Source: Ursus arctos | Lineage: Eukaryota; Chordata; Mammalia; Carnivora; Ursidae | Assembly: GCF_023065955.2 (NCBI RefSeq) | Contig: NW_026622986.1 | Span: forward strand, 20,733,848-20,797,847 | Reading direction: 5' to 3' | Length of the DNA stretch: 64,000 nt | In this document: in pieces, positions 13,483 through 28,900 of the stretch | How positions within the stretch are numbered: the stretch's first letter is position 1 | How the letters are laid out: each line of letters begins with the position of its first letter | The notes under the pieces: generated by a model | What the model saw: the letters and a program-made list of their open reading frames with translations, nothing else | What the model was told of the DNA's origin: nothing | Database searches by the model: none | Program-made: the position numbers and the translations under genes

Positions 13483-13945
13483 TTTTTTTATTTGAGTACA
13501 GTTGACACACACTGTTACATTAGTTGCAGGTGTACAACCCAGTGACTTGACAAGTGTATATATTACGCTATGTTCACGACAAGTCTAGTTACCATCTGTT
13601 CCATTACATCACTATTATAATATCACTGCATTCTTTTTGCTCTGCTTTTATTCCCTTTATGTACTCATTCCATAACTGGAGGCCTGTATCGTTCCCTCTC
13701 TCACCTTCACCCATTTTGCCCAACCTTCTACCTCCCTGCCCTCTTAAACAAGCCATCAGTTTGTTCTCTGTATTTACGGTTCTGATTCTGCTTTTTGTTT
13801 GTTTATTATTTTTTTCGATTCCATTTATGAGTGGAATCATATGGCATTTGTCAGACTTATTTCACTTGGCAAAATACCCTCTAGGTCCATCCGTGTTGTC
13901 TCAAAAAAACCTCAATCTCATCCTTTTTATGGCTGTGTAATATTC

Positions 13946-13979
<34 letters not shown>

Positions 13980-16900
13980 TTTCCTTATCCATTTGTCTAC
14001 TGATGGACACTTAGGTTGCTTCCATGTCTTGGTTATTATAAATAAAGCTAAAATTAACATGGGGTGCATATATCTTTTGAGGTAGCGTTTTTGTTTTCTC
14101 TGGGTAAATACCCAATACTGGAATTATTGGATGATATAATAGTTCTATTTTTAATTTTTTGATGAATTTCCATACTGTTTTCCACAGTGGCTGCACCAAT
14201 TTACATTCCCACCAACAGTCCGTGGGGGTTCCTTTTTCTCCACATCCTCTCCAACACTTGTTATTTCTTTTCTTTTTGATTTTAGCCATGCTGACGGTTG
14301 TGAGATGATATCTCATTGTGGTTTTGATTTTTATTTCCCTAATGATTAGTGATGTTGAGCATCTTTTCATGTGTCTGTTGGCCATCTGGATGTCTTCTTT
14401 GGGAAAGTGTCTATCCAGATCATCATAGAGTATGTCTTAACCAGGTTATGGTTCAGGAGATAGCATAGATAGGTGGGTGCATTAGAAGAAAAAATAAGTA
14501 CGATATGTAACTGACATGTCAAATAGGGAGAAGATGTGTTTTAGGTGGAGTAACTAAAGGGGAGTATGGAGAAAATAGAATATAAGATATTAAGAAGCAT
14601 AGGATTTCAATTGGAAAGAATAGAAAATAATAAAGAGAAGGAATGAGAGAGGAGACAGAGAGAGGAAAGCATAGAACTTCCTCAAGAATGTAGCACGCAG
14701 ATACATGGATTCATCCATATTTGATTTATGATGATATGATATAGACAAATGATGGACAGATAGATCTATCTACTGGAAGGAACTTAGACTGTTAATAGAT
14801 GCCTCAGTTTGGAGGGACTACTCTGGTCAACAGGTGAAAAAAGATTTGGGTTAGGCTTCTCTGCAGATGCAAAGAGATGGGTATTTAAGGTAGTGATAAG
14901 AACCCTTAGTTTTTTCAGGCAGCAGGATTAATTATTAGTCCTGCTGTTAGGTATAGGGCTGTACAAAGTAAAAAGAGAGAGGAAAACTGAAAGACTGTCT
15001 AGATTACTATGGTATCAACATCTCACATTACATTAGGGTTGAGTCAGTGTCAGCATTAGAGTTTATAGCAAAAATCTATAGCTTTATAATAATAACAACT
15101 TTATAATAATAACAATAATACATTTTAAGCACTTTATTCCAGACATTTCACATTGTGCTTTACAAGTATGATCTCACTAGGAATTTATAACCACCTTATT
15201 AAATGAGCACTACTGTTACCTCACTTTATAGATAAGGATCCAAAAGTACAGAGGGTAAGTAATTTGTCAAGATCCCAATAATAGTAGAGGGGTGAGTCAT
15301 AACATGATCCAGGCATTCTGAATCTCAAAACCCTACACTTAACCGTATGCCTGCAAGACAGGTTCCTGGGTCCTGTATAATCCCCTTGATGATTGTTTTT
15401 CTTGCATGATTACATACTCCACTGTTTAATATATTTCAAAGATAATAACCATTTCAAAATACTTGTGACATGTTTTGATAAATGAGAATCATTCATTTTA
15501 TTTACAGGAAAACATAGTCACCTAAAATTGAAAACAAATTTTCTCCACATTCATTGCAATTAAAAAAAAAAAACAGTTAGCAATATGAAGGAAAAATATT
15601 TTTTAATTAAAAAATACCAAAGCAGACTTCGGTGACACCATAAGGAATGGCAGAGTTAAGTGTCCATGAAAATCCTGTCCTCTACAAAAGCAGAAAGAAC
15701 ACTGACAAATTTCAGAACCCTAAAAATTAATCAGCAGCTTGTAACAATCCAGAAAGTATTTATTTGAAAAATATTCAGTCTTTGGATGAAGAGTGAGCTT
15801 CATGGTGTTTTAACTTGTTCTAATCTCATTGCCTTATCCTCGCTCTCTATTTACCTTAAAAACAAACAGCACCCAAATCACAGTGAAAACCAGCAGCCTA
15901 GAAGCCACTGGAATAGTCAGAATGGGGTTGGAGCTCTTTCAAAGTCCCAATTCAAAGAATTTCCATTATGTTATCTCTCTGACAGTTCCATGGAAAGTCT
16001 CACTTGCAAAGCTTGGCTTTATTTGTCCTAATTCAGAACTCAACGGTGTAACAGCCTTCTTTCTGAGGGCATTTTTCAAAAACTTTCAGTGGCAATTGTC
16101 TAACATCACAGATGTCTGAGGCAGGGATAACAGGTGAGGAAAAGAAGATAACAAAGAAAAAAAAGCTTAAAAGGAAAAAAGGGAATAAGAGGTCCATAGT
16201 GAGCTCCAAAAAACTTCAATCCATTCTTGGGAATTTAGAAGGCCACAGACATCTACTGGGGTGTGTACACTACCAGGGACCACATGCATGCTTATGAAAA
16301 ATTTGAAGGACTCCTAAGCTCTCACCCCTGGCTAACCTTGAGGGTCTGCACAAACAGGAAGTGAGGACTAAGGCAGAGTTTTAAGCTACTTGAATGAATG
16401 TGGAAAGCAAGATCTTCAGGCAGAGTCCCTCAGGAAAACCTGGGACACTTACTGGTTCTAGGCATTTAAAGAAATCTGTTTCCAATCATTAGCTGACCAC
16501 TAAACTAACTAAGTATGACTGCAGTGACCACACATGAAAAAGAATACAAACTTTACAGAATTAGTGAAGGAAAATCACTAAACCAGAAGAAAACAACAAA
16601 GAGCAACAACAGTATACTCTGTGGAATGGAAAGACTCTCATTTCCAGAGTTGCCCATCAAATTATTTAAAACGTCCAGTTTTCAGTAAAAAATTACAGGA
16701 AATGCAAAAAACAATAAGATACGGCCTATACCCAAGAAAAGAAGCTGTCAATACCAACTGTTCCTGAGAAAGCCACACCTTCAATTTACCAAAGACCAAA
16801 TCAACTATGTTAAAGAAATAAAGGAAAACATGTGTAAAAAATGGGAAAAAAAAAAAGTATGAGTAATGTCTCACCAAATAGAGAATATTGAGAGAGAGAT

Positions 16901-19900
16901 GGAAATTATTTCTTAAAGTTCTGGAGTTGAAAATCACAATAATTGAAAGGAAAAATATACCGGAGCAGCCTAACAGCAGATTTGATTAAGCAAAAGAAAT
17001 AACCAAAAAAATGAAAACAGGTAAATTGAAATTATCCAGTGTGAATAATGGGGGGAAAAAAGAAAAAATTTACAGAGCCTCCAAGATTAGTGAGACATCA
17101 TCAAGTATATCAAAATATACTTAATGGGTGTCTGAGAAGGAAAAGAGAGAGAAAGAGGCAAAAAGAATACTTGAAGAAATAATGGTCAAAAATTCTGAAA
17201 TTTGATGGAAAACATTAGTGTACCCATCTAGGAAACTCCACATCTATCCAAGCTCCAAGTAAGAGAATTGCAAGGAAATTCACATCGCAAACTATCAAAA
17301 GATAGAGATTCTTAAAATTAGCAAGAGAGAAGTAACTCATCATGTACAAGAGATCCTCAAAAAAAAACTAACACTGATTTCTCAACAGAAACCAGGGAGG
17401 CCAGAGGGCAGTGCATGAGATACTAAAAAAGCCTGGGGAACAAAATGATTGTTGACCAACAACTTTCTATCCAGCAGAACTATCCTTCGAAAGTGAGGGG
17501 AAAATTAAGACATCCCGAGATAAACATGCCCATTTTTTAGCCTTCTCTTGGAGAGGGACTGACTGCATACTTTACAACCCACTGCCCTGTGGTCCAGCTG
17601 CAAATTTGCATGCATCTAGGGTCAAGATGTGATCTTCCACAGAGCCTGGGGTATCTGGTGAATACTTCCGCCACCTTTTTTCTCTGGCTTGGCACAATGA
17701 CAAAAGCAGGTCACCAATATTTCTCTGGAAGGAGCATATACACACACCTGGCTTACATACTTTCCTAGCTGCTACTTGAGGGTCTGGCTTCTAATCAGCA
17801 TACGATTATGTGCTGACTGTGATTTTCTCCTTTGGAACATCATAGGACCCTTGCACACACTCAACTACTGGGAGCCACGAAAAAAAAGATGGCAGTGTAG
17901 ACCATCACAAAGGTTTGAGAGACAAGCAGGAGGTTGGGTTGGGTTGACTGATGAGGTTCATCGCCTACACGACACCAGACTTTCAAAACTGGGAGTGGTG
18001 TTTGTTTTATGGAATGTGCAGAAACCAACACAGAGAGCCAAGGAAAATGAAGAAAAGGAGAAATATGTTCCAAACAAAAGAACAAGATAAATCTCCAAAC
18101 GGATCTTAATGAAACAGAGATGACTGATTTATCTGACAGAGTTCAAAATAACAGTTATAAAGATGCTCATTGAGGTCAAAAAAGCAATGCACAAAGTGAA
18201 CATTTCAACAAAGAGAGAGAAAGAATCAAAAAGTACCAAACAGAAATCACAGGGCTAAATAATGGAACTGAAACATAACGATAGTGGGATTCAACAGCAG
18301 ACCAGATAAAGTGGAAGCAAGAAACAATGGCCCAGAGGAAGGGGCAGTCAAATATATCCAGAGGAGTAAAAAGAAAAAACAGGTGGTAAGCTCCTTGTCA
18401 TTTTTCTTGGGGATAATTTTTTTTTTGTATTTGACACCAAAAGCAAAAGCAACAAAACCAAAAATACATAAATGGGACTGCAACAAACTAAAAAGCTTCT
18501 GCACAGCCAAGGAAACCATCAACAAAATGAAAAGGCAACCTATGGAAGGGGAGAAAATATTTGCAAACTGCATAGCCTAATAAAGGTTTAATATCTAAAA
18601 TACACGAGGAACTTACATAACTCAACAGCAAAAAAACAAATGGCCCAATTAAAAAATAGGCAAATAGAACTGAATAGACATTTTTTTCCCCTAAAGAAGA
18701 CTTAAAAATGGCAAACAGGTACATGAAAAAATTCTCAACGTCACTAATCATCAAGGAAATACAAATCAAAACCACGATGGGATGAGGCCTCACCTCACAC
18801 CTGTTAGACTGGCTATTATCAAAAAGATGAGATAAATGCTAGCAAGGCTATGGAGAGAAGAGACCCCTTGTACACTGTTGGTGGGAAAGTATACTGATAC
18901 AGCCCCTATGGAAAACAGCATGGAGTTTCCTCAAGAAATTAAAGATAGAACTATCGTATGATACAGCAGTCCCATTTCTGGGTCTATATATCCAAAGGCA
19001 ATGAAATCACTTCTCAAAGATACCTCTCTACTCCCATGTTCACTGCAGTATTCACAACAGCCACGGTACAAACACAACCTAAGTATCCATCAACAGATGA
19101 ATGCATAAGGAAATTGTAGTATGTGTACATATATGTATAACACACACACACAGTATATATATCTATGTGTATATATATGTGTATATATACATGTGTGTGT
19201 GTATATATATATATACACATACATGTATTTGTGACACATGTATTTATTTATTTGTGACAACACTGACTAACCACATTATTCTAAGGAAATAAGCCACACA
19301 GAGACAGATGAATACTCCATGGTATCACTTACATGTGGAATTAAAAAAAAAAAAAAACCAGAAAGAATGGTGGTTGCCAGGGACCATGGGGTGGGGTGGG
19401 GGAAAAATGGGAGATGCTGGTGAAAGGGTACAATGTTTAAGTTACAAGATAAATAAGGTTTTAGGATCGAATGGATAATATGGTGACTATAGCTGATAAT
19501 GTCGTATTATAAAATTGAGATTTGCCAAGAGAGTAGATGGTAAGTGTTCTCACCAGAAAAGAAAAAAAAGGTAAATACGTGATATGATAGATATGTTAAT
19601 TAACTTGATGGTGAGAATCCCTTCACAATGTACACCTGTATCAAATCATCACATTGTGCACTTTAAATGCCTTATAATTTTATTTATCGATTATACCGCA
19701 ATAGAACTAAGGGAGAAAAAAGCCTAAAAGTAAAAAGAAAAAGTCAAAACTCAAGGTTGACTTTTGAATGAATTTGAAGGAAACGAGAATATAGCTCTTG
19801 TATATATATATATCACTGTTGGATAAAGAACACTGACTTAGAAGATAATCAAAATTTAGTAAAAGAATAATTCAGTAATTTTTTAAAAGTGGGATTTAAT

Positions 19901-22900
19901 TAAGTGGATTTTTAAATGCACTCCGAAAAATTAACTTTAATATTTTTATTTTGAGAGGAAAATTATCCATCTATGTCATGTCTATTTGAATTTTGTCTTG
20001 TTTTTCTTCACAGATAAGATAATCAGAGCTAAATGCTTTTCTATTAACAGTAAAGCAAAATGGTTCCGGGGCACTGTGGAACCCAAGCTTATAATGAGAA
20101 GAGGTGAACACAGCACTCTGGACAACTGAGAATGACAATCCTAACAATTTAGAATATTAGGGCAGAAAGTAAGAAAGACTTGTTCAGCAAACGATTACTT
20201 TCTACTGTAATTCTTTAAAATTTTGAGGCTACAATGTTATAAATCACATTGGGGGGGCATGATGTTGCCCATTCTGTTACAATATAAATTATGGAGAAAC
20301 ATAAACAGGTGTTTTCACATCCCATATGATTTTAATGTACCGTGTTATTAGTACCATGGTAGTCCAGAATAGATGATGATGGGATTTTCTTAGAGTAAAT
20401 GTGGCACTTACCCATTCGGAGGCATTCCAGAGAGGCTTGACCCCAGTTTCTTGTGTATGACGATTCAATATAGTAGCAGTGACTGTGGAAAGGAATCCAC
20501 GCTGTGTGCTCTGACTCGGGGCATCTTCCAGGCAGCTGTGGGGGCTCGGTGGCAGGGTTTTCTGTTAATAAAAAGACATTTAAAGTAAAATAAAACCTGA
20601 AGTTTCTGTAGTATAATAGTGTAGCAGCTAAGGAAAATTTTATCACCAATCATTATTTTTTAAAAAGGTTCCCTAAAAACAATTTGCCAAAGGAGTCCCC
20701 CTTCAAGACAATTTTTCTGGAATCCTAACCCCTATTAACACTTGTTAGCTATGACTGATGTCTGTGATATAATGAAATGTGACAGTTAAAACTCTAGGCC
20801 TGTATCCTTATTCACTTCTAGGACTGTATTCTAGGAAAGCTAAAACCATAATATCACTGACTCTGATTAATCTATTTGCATTCTGATAAGAATTATTTTG
20901 ATACAGGTGTGCTGTTGATATAAAAGGTAATCGTGATTTCCAGACAAATCTGACATCATAGATTCAGAGGATAATCTCAATAATAAAAATCCAAAAATCC
21001 AAAAAGTGCAAATGAACTCTAGCAGTGAAGAACATTTTCTATCTCCATTATTCGGATCTCTAGGCATTTGTCTATTTCCAAGTCAGTCTTTTGTGAGGTG
21101 AAGGGATATGTTTTAGTATCTTATTCTTAAGACCCCCAAGACATGTTACTGTTTAATAATACCAATAATGAGGTTATTGAGAAAATTTCAAATCCCTCGA
21201 TTGTTTTTGTGTATTCAATTACCATCTGATCTTTTGCAGAGAAAATAAAAACTTTCATTGCAGGACGCTGTCTTCCAGTAGCCTTCAGAATCCATATAAA
21301 CGCAGGCTGATTTCAGTCTGGGCTCATCGGCAGCCCAGTTAGTATACCTCATCCTCCACTTGTCAGTCCAAGCATACTCGTTATTGGTCTGCAGGGAGAA
21401 AAAACACCACTAACGTGGAGTCTTGCCTCATTTAGAAAACACCAAAAGAACCCAGGGAGGAGTAAAAGTGCATTTAGGACTGTGATTAGACCAACAATCT
21501 TCAACATTTCAGAACAAAAAGGACATTACAAGTCATTTCTACCAACTTAAATTCAGTGGATGTTACTTTTCTTTTAGAGAGACTCTTGGAGTTCCCCATA
21601 ACTACATCCTTGAAAGCTACTTTGAAAAACACAGACTTAAAAAAACCGATGTCTTACTCTATGAAACTCTTTCTTCACAGGTTTTCAGTGTAAAATACAA
21701 ATTTTGTCTTCAGAACAAATAAAATATTTATTGTATTATCACTGAAATGATAATAAAAATTAAGTAATTTTCACTGAACTTACTAGACCTTGGAGAGAAA
21801 TACTAGCCTCTTCTGATCTTCTCATTGTTTAGTTTTTTAAAAAGTGTACATGACAAATGACAGGTGAGATCAGCTGGACAGGTAACAGAAGAGCCTAGGG
21901 GTCTTGCTTTCCAGTAAGGTGGTCTTTCAACAAACCATGACAGTAATTTTTACACAGCTGATTGTTTTATTCAATTTTCATACTTACTTTCTTATTAAAT
22001 TTAGTAGAATCACATATCAATTAGTTACTAACATCAAAAATATTACTTATCAATAATATCCTTTTAACAGTCTAAGAATTTACAAGTAATGCCTAAAAAA
22101 TATGATATATATAGTATTAGATAAATGAATTTTGAAATAATTCAAATAGTCTCCATTTTAACTGCATTATTTAATTTACCAAGCCAATTACCAAAGATTT
22201 AATGACAAAATCAAAAGCACGTGTTATCCCAAGTTAGGATTTTGTAGTATTCTATCATGTTTAATCAAATGATGCTTACATAGTCATTAATTCCACAGAC
22301 ATAAGGAAGATAATACTACTGTTTTAATTATAAATGTTGGTATAGTGGAAAAGCTGCTTAATCTTTCTAAAAATAAATAAAAGCCTATTTAAAACTCATG
22401 AGAGAATTGTGACCATGTCTATAAGAAGAAAATGAGTGAACTATCAAGCAAATTAATCCATAAAAACAGAGTCAACATAGACATAAAAATGTCTTGCCTA
22501 AGTTTAATCACAAAAATCATTATGGAACCACTTACTTTTAAATATTTATTTCCCTACTCAGGAATTACTCTGGCCATGAAGTGTACATTTTGATCCCTGT
22601 AGCACAGCACTGGAATCTCTGTCAATCTGACACCAACCTACTTTCCAGCTCTATCTCCTTCTGCCTTTTCCTCTCTTCGTGACACTCCTTCCTTGTGTTC
22701 CACCATCCTAGACTACTTCTATAAAGTCCACTTTCTCTGAGGAGCCTGCTCAGCCTTCTTCCCTGACTCAACCCATCCCTTTTCCCTCCTCTTGTTAGCA
22801 CTTTTACATACCTCTCTTCGACATTTTCGATCTTGTCTCTTACTTACTTGCAGACATCCCTATTTCTTCTATTAGGAGGTTTGCTGGCTGGCTAGCTAAG

Positions 22901-25900
22901 TAGACGGAGGATAGACGGATCACAGGGCATCAGAGAAAACTCATAGGGATATTTCAGCAATTTCATCACCACTCTTAGTTCTGTGCCCACAGCCCCCGCC
23001 TGCCACCCTAATCCTCTGCCAACATGCCTTTTTCTTTTATGGAGCACAGAGAATTGACTGCAGTGAAATTCTTCACACAACTTAAGGACTGATAACTCTA
23101 GAATGGCTTGCCACAAAAAATAAAAAGTGTCCTCATGATCCAAGAACGATGCCCCTGATCTGCTTGCTTAATTCCGATGGCATAGTTGTAATTGGGACAC
23201 TAGAGAGGAGTTAGTTAATAAATAAAAATGCTTAGATGCAGAATCTAATTTTAATATTCAAAAGCAATATTAAAGTTAATATAAGCTATATAAACCTTAG
23301 TTTGATTTCTGACACATATCACTAGCTTGCTAGATCCTTGAAAGCATTGGATCCTTGCAAGATTGGGTCTAGTTCATGTCGGCATCATACGTATCTCCCG
23401 GCACAGTGTCTTACATATAACAAATGTGCAGCAGAATGAATAGAAAGAGAATCATGCTTAATCACAATTTATCAATCATGTCAAGTCACACATGTTTCCG
23501 GCATCTTACCAAGTTGCTGTTCAGGGCGATCCACACAGGTTCATTAAATCTTTGCATTTGCATCCATGCAAATGCATTGCTATAGGGATCAAGAATGCTA
23601 GCAATAAGGGAACTGTGAAGCTTGCAATACTTCTCTGCTTCATGCCACTCTAATTTTAATTTCATGAGTGAATAGTTACTTTCACCATATTTAATAAAGC
23701 CATCTGTTGGAATTGTTGTTGGAGGATTAGGCAAGGAAGAGTCTGGAATAAAAAAATTCGTCTTCATTAGCATTATCAATAAACATTACTTTGAGTGTTA
23801 ATGGTACACTTAGTCTACTACCATATCTTGTACATTATAAAAATAATCAGAATAGCATAAATCTAAACCATCGGGTGCTAAAAATATTTTCATGAGTCAT
23901 TTCACACTGAAAAACAAAGTTCTGTTTTTTAAGCAGTATGGCTGGTCGAATGAAATAATTTCCAAACTGTATTTAGACCATTAATATAGATACGTAATCA
24001 AGTTTCTAAACTAAAAAAAAAACAAAAAACAAAAAACCAAAAAATGGAAAAAACAAACAAAACAAAACCAAAAAGCTTGCAAATTCAACGAAATCTAGTA
24101 TCTGAATGAAATGACACAGTTTAATCCCATCAATTAAAGAATATCTATCATCCTGTCATTACTAATCTTTATTTTATCATCTTGGTCATATTTCAAGGTC
24201 ACCAACAGTCTTCCTCCCCCTCCTCTGTCTGTTGCACCCTCTCCATGAATTTGCATCTATTTGTATCTATTTGACTCTACCTGTTAGTAATGCACCTTTG
24301 GGAACCGCTTTAAGTTTTGGTATGAAGCCAGACACCAGTCCTGGGTTCATTGAACCCTTATCCCAGGATCAGGCTTTTCTCCTAGTGATGATTGTCTACA
24401 CCCTTCATCCAGGCCTCCCGTATCTTAACCAAACTGACTCAGGGGCTAGGGCCCTTCTATGCAGAGCCACTTTGGCTTTCTGAACGTTTGTCCTCAGTCC
24501 TCCAGCATGGGTTTCTAATGGCTGTTGTAGGCCCATCCATCCTTTGTGCCACTTACTGTCAAGACCCCAAAAAAGAGCTTCTTTTTGTGTCCCTTAATGG
24601 ATGGATGCCCTAAAGTGAGAGGTTAGTGAATGACAGCCACAGGGTGAAATCTGGTCTGTTGTCTGTTTTTGAAGCCAATGAGCCAAGAATGGCTTTTAAA
24701 TGGCTGACAATAATAATAATAATAATAATAATAATCAAATAAGAATAATTTTTGTGACATGTAAACATTATATGAAATCCAAATTTGTGTCTATAAATAA
24801 AGTTTTATTGGATCACAGCCACGTTCACTTGTTTACGTGTTGTCTATGACTGCCTAGTATCATGTCAGAGTTGAGTAGTTGCAACAGAGAATGCATATTT
24901 ACAGCCTAAAATATTTACAATGTGTCTCTCTACAGGAAAATAAATGCCAACTCCTAGTCTAGGGTTCTACATGTCCTTGCCTACCAATTTTGTCTTGGCT
25001 AATTCTCAGACGTGCTCCACTATATACCGCCCTAATCTACCATCTGCCTTGTTCTGTCACTATCCAAATGCCAAATGCGCTCTTGATTATGCCTAGTATG
25101 GTAATGACTTTATTTTGGCAAGGGGCACCTTCCCCTTTCTACTGCTGTTGCTGCCACCTTGTGTTAGTAGAAGAATATCATCAAACCAAGAGACCCAGAT
25201 CAGCACCCTTCACATGGTACAGCTTGTAGAGATTGAATAATCTTACCATTTACCAACTTGGGGAGGTCTGGGTTTGTCTTAATACCCGTGGAGGATTTGG
25301 AGGCCACTAAACATGGCAAATGAGGTTTGAAAGCTTAAAAAAAAGTTTCACAGACAGCTATATGCAATTAGGAAACAGCTCATCTGTCCAATTGGCTTGT
25401 TTATTAAAACATTCATAAAATAATTATAAGGAAAAACTAAAATATTGAGAGGTTATTTTCAGGTGGTTGGATTGTGGGTGACTTTTTCCCCTTCTTTATG
25501 CTTTTCTGCATTTTCTAAAACATCAACAAAGAATATGTGTTACATATTTTTAAAAACAGTTTTAAAATGGTTAAATATATAAAATATATTTTTAAAAATA
25601 TATATATTCATATATATACGTATATATGAATAAAAACACAAATGTATATGTGAATGATGATAAATATTTTTTATTTTTCAATAAACTTTTATTAGTGGCA
25701 AATAGTCTATCACTTAAGTTTATAATAAGGAGAAAAAGATTTTCAAAGAGCTTGTGAGTCATCCTTCACTCCTGGAAGGATAGTCCCTCCTTTCCTCAAA
25801 ACAGAAACTCAGATGGTATGTGTGCATTTCTGGTGGCCTAAGATTCTGGTACCACAGGACACAGCATACAGGCAAAAGCGACAGGTCCCGGACCAGCTTC

Positions 25901-28900
25901 TGAATTAATGAAAGTTTAGAATTTCTGCAGTACTTTTCAATCATCTGAAAATATCATAAGTGATTTTCACTCTTGGTCATGAGTTGACCTTAGTTCCCGG
26001 ATTCCCTAGAAAGTGTAGAAAAATTGGTTTGATGTATTAGAACAAGTACCTTCTAATTTGAACTCTAAGAGCTGTTCTCAGGATGAGAGCAGCTCACCCC
26101 ACACTGCACCTTCCTCTCTAAACCATCTTTTAATTTCTGACCCTCTTTTCGTGTAGCTAGCCATTTGTATTCTTTCGCTGGAGACTAAAGTGCGTACAAC
26201 CATAATCTGGACTCTCAGTAATCATGCACATTTTCTGTTTTATTTTTGTTTAACTATAGGGCTTCTTAAGATACAAAATGAAACACAAATCAGATATCTA
26301 CATTTTTAGGGGTGCCTGGCTGGCTCAGTTGGTAGAATATGAGACTTTTGATCTTGGGGTTATGAGTTCAAGTCCCACATGGCGTATAGAGATTACTTAA
26401 AATCTTAAAAAAAAAAAAAAAAAGATATCTACACTTTTAAAGGCAGAGGATACAGAACCAATGAGGCATATATGATGTTATGTGCCACTGGTTCTCAAAT
26501 TAGGCAAGCAGAAACAAAGTATTCTTATTGTGACATTTTTTAAAAGGTACAGGTAAGTGAAAATCCTACATTTCTTATGAAGTTGGAAGAAGTTCCAACT
26601 TCAAGTGTAATCTGCACAAAATTTTTTGGTAATGGATGAAGGGGTACACTCATGAATAGTTTCTAGAAAATGTCCCCCTTTTTCTCTGTCACAGGCACCC
26701 ATGGATTGAGGTGAGAAACAACTGCATGAGAATAGCCATTCTTTAAATAAAACTTTATGTTTTTAGAGCAGTTTAAGGTTTACAGCAAAATTGAGAAGAA
26801 GGTTATTTTTTTAAAAAAATATTAAATAACCCCAGCTCTATGGGCAGGCGAGGTTTAGTAGAACTTACCGGAAAGTGTCTGGCATATGTAACCCCGCTTA
26901 CTGTCACACGTGTCATCCATCCATTTTCCTGCATCCCTTGATTTCCCTCCAATAATAACCACACAGTCAGCCTGTACATTTTCAGAGAAAGGAAAATAAA
27001 AAGCAGTGTGAATCAAAAATTGTTTAAATCAATTCATTATTAAGCCAAAAAAAAATCCCCCATTCCTAACCACCCAATTTAAAGACCATCCTAAATCATT
27101 TACAGTTACATTCAATTCATCCTTACTTGCCATGCAACTGCTCGCACTATCCATGTGGACCTTTTACACTGAACTATTTTTAATTAAAAATCAGATAGCT
27201 CTGGATAATTTTAGAGACAGGTCTGAGAAACTTCGCTATCAGAAATGGTATTAATCTCTATCAAAATTTAGCAATCAAATCTTAGGAGAACACAATATCT
27301 TCTCTGTATAAATTCTCATGATTCAAGCCCCAAAACAGGTATCCTACTGTAAAAGAGAAGTAAGTATAATCTATATTTTTCATTGCTAATTTTATTTATA
27401 CAAGTCTCATTATGGGTTCAGAGCAAATTGCTGGTGTGTAGCTAAAAAGTTGCACACGTTATTTGCCATCTTACAGGGAAGTATGCCAGGCTGGAAAGAG
27501 TTTTCTATTTTTTATTGGGAATATGTTTGCAATATCAAGCTTTGTAGGACAGTCTATGAGCCAAATCAAGTAAAAAAGTCATGAAACCTGCACCTGCCAA
27601 AGTTTTCAACCAATGTCAGATGAAGATTTTGATTTATCATGTGTTGGGTTTCTTTAACCCATCAGTTCTAATAATTATAGCTCACACCTATAATATCTGA
27701 CATTGTTGAGTACTATATACATATTAATTCCTGTAAACTCACATCCATCCTTAGTGGTTGGTACTATGAGCATGCCCATTTCATAGATGAGAGATCTGAG
27801 GCACAGGTTCATTGAGGCACAGGTTAACCTGCCCATGGTTATACAGCTAATAAATAAGAGTCAGGATTCAAACCCCAAGCATTCTGTCTCCTGGCAGAGA
27901 CCTGAGCCACTGCACTGTCCTGCTTCCCAGCAAGTGAGGAATTCAAAGCGTGCTGTAAGCAGGGTTTCTTGTTGATAAAGAGCCACAAAGGAAGGGAAGA
28001 TTGGGTGTTATCTTGAATGGACAGAATGACTGGAACTTCTCTCCAGTAATGAAGAGCTAGGCCAGCATGCCAATGATGAGAGCAGAAAGATGGAAAGAAC
28101 CCAATCCTTGGCTTTATCCCCCTCATTCCCTGATCCGTAGCTTGCAAATGCTGCTCTGGCTGCCTTTGCAAACTTCCAGCCTCCAGCCTCATTATCCCAC
28201 GAACTTCAACTCCCAGGAACTCCCAAGCCTACATTTAGATTCTCCACTCATTCCCATCTTCCTTCTTAATTATTCTTATCTTCCATTACCCTGGCTTACA
28301 GCCTATGCTCTACTCCAGAAAACCTGAGCAAGCATGTTTCCACCACAAAAGGCATATGAAAAGTTCTCTCACGCTCTGTTTATCACACTGTATTTAATCC
28401 TCTTCATCTTTCAAGTCCTGAAATTGTAACAACACAGTATGTGTATTTTGATTCCATTTTTTTGTGAAATAAATTTTCTATTTTTCACACACTAAGAAAA
28501 AGCCTAAAAATAAATTCAACAAAAAATTAACAGTGTTTTTTCCCTGGATGGTGAGATTACGGATTTTGCTTCTGTTGTTTCTGCTTGTCTTTATGTTCTT
28601 TCTCAAAACAAAAAAACTTAGGCAAAAATAAAATTTTTTTGCTTTACACAAAATTCACCTCTGATCTAGAAATTTTTTAAGCAAACCTCACCCCACTCCA
28701 TTCTACTTCAACTTCTTCAGTAAGTTTTCAGCCCTCATGAATGAAATGAAGATTCAAAGAATTTCTCCAAAGAAAATCACTAACCCATCACCTAAATGTA
28801 TCTACTCTACACAGAGCTCACCCAATTAATTATCATAAAGGCACCATTTTGATCAGATCATTTTTCTACTCTAACCTTTTTTTGCTGCCCATCTGACAAA

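Noticed and set aside
13554..13940. 128-residue open frame on the plus strand
   Set aside because: Antisense of L1 3' UTR sequence; no protein resemblance.
14011..14385. 124-residue open frame on the minus strand
   Set aside because: Not a host gene: it is the C-terminal remnant of L1 ORF2 and is annotated within the L1 at 13480-14425.
28067..28327. 86-residue plus-strand frame rich in Leu and Pro
   Set aside because: No start context, domain or homologue recognised; it lies in an intron of MRC1 beside a MIR relic.
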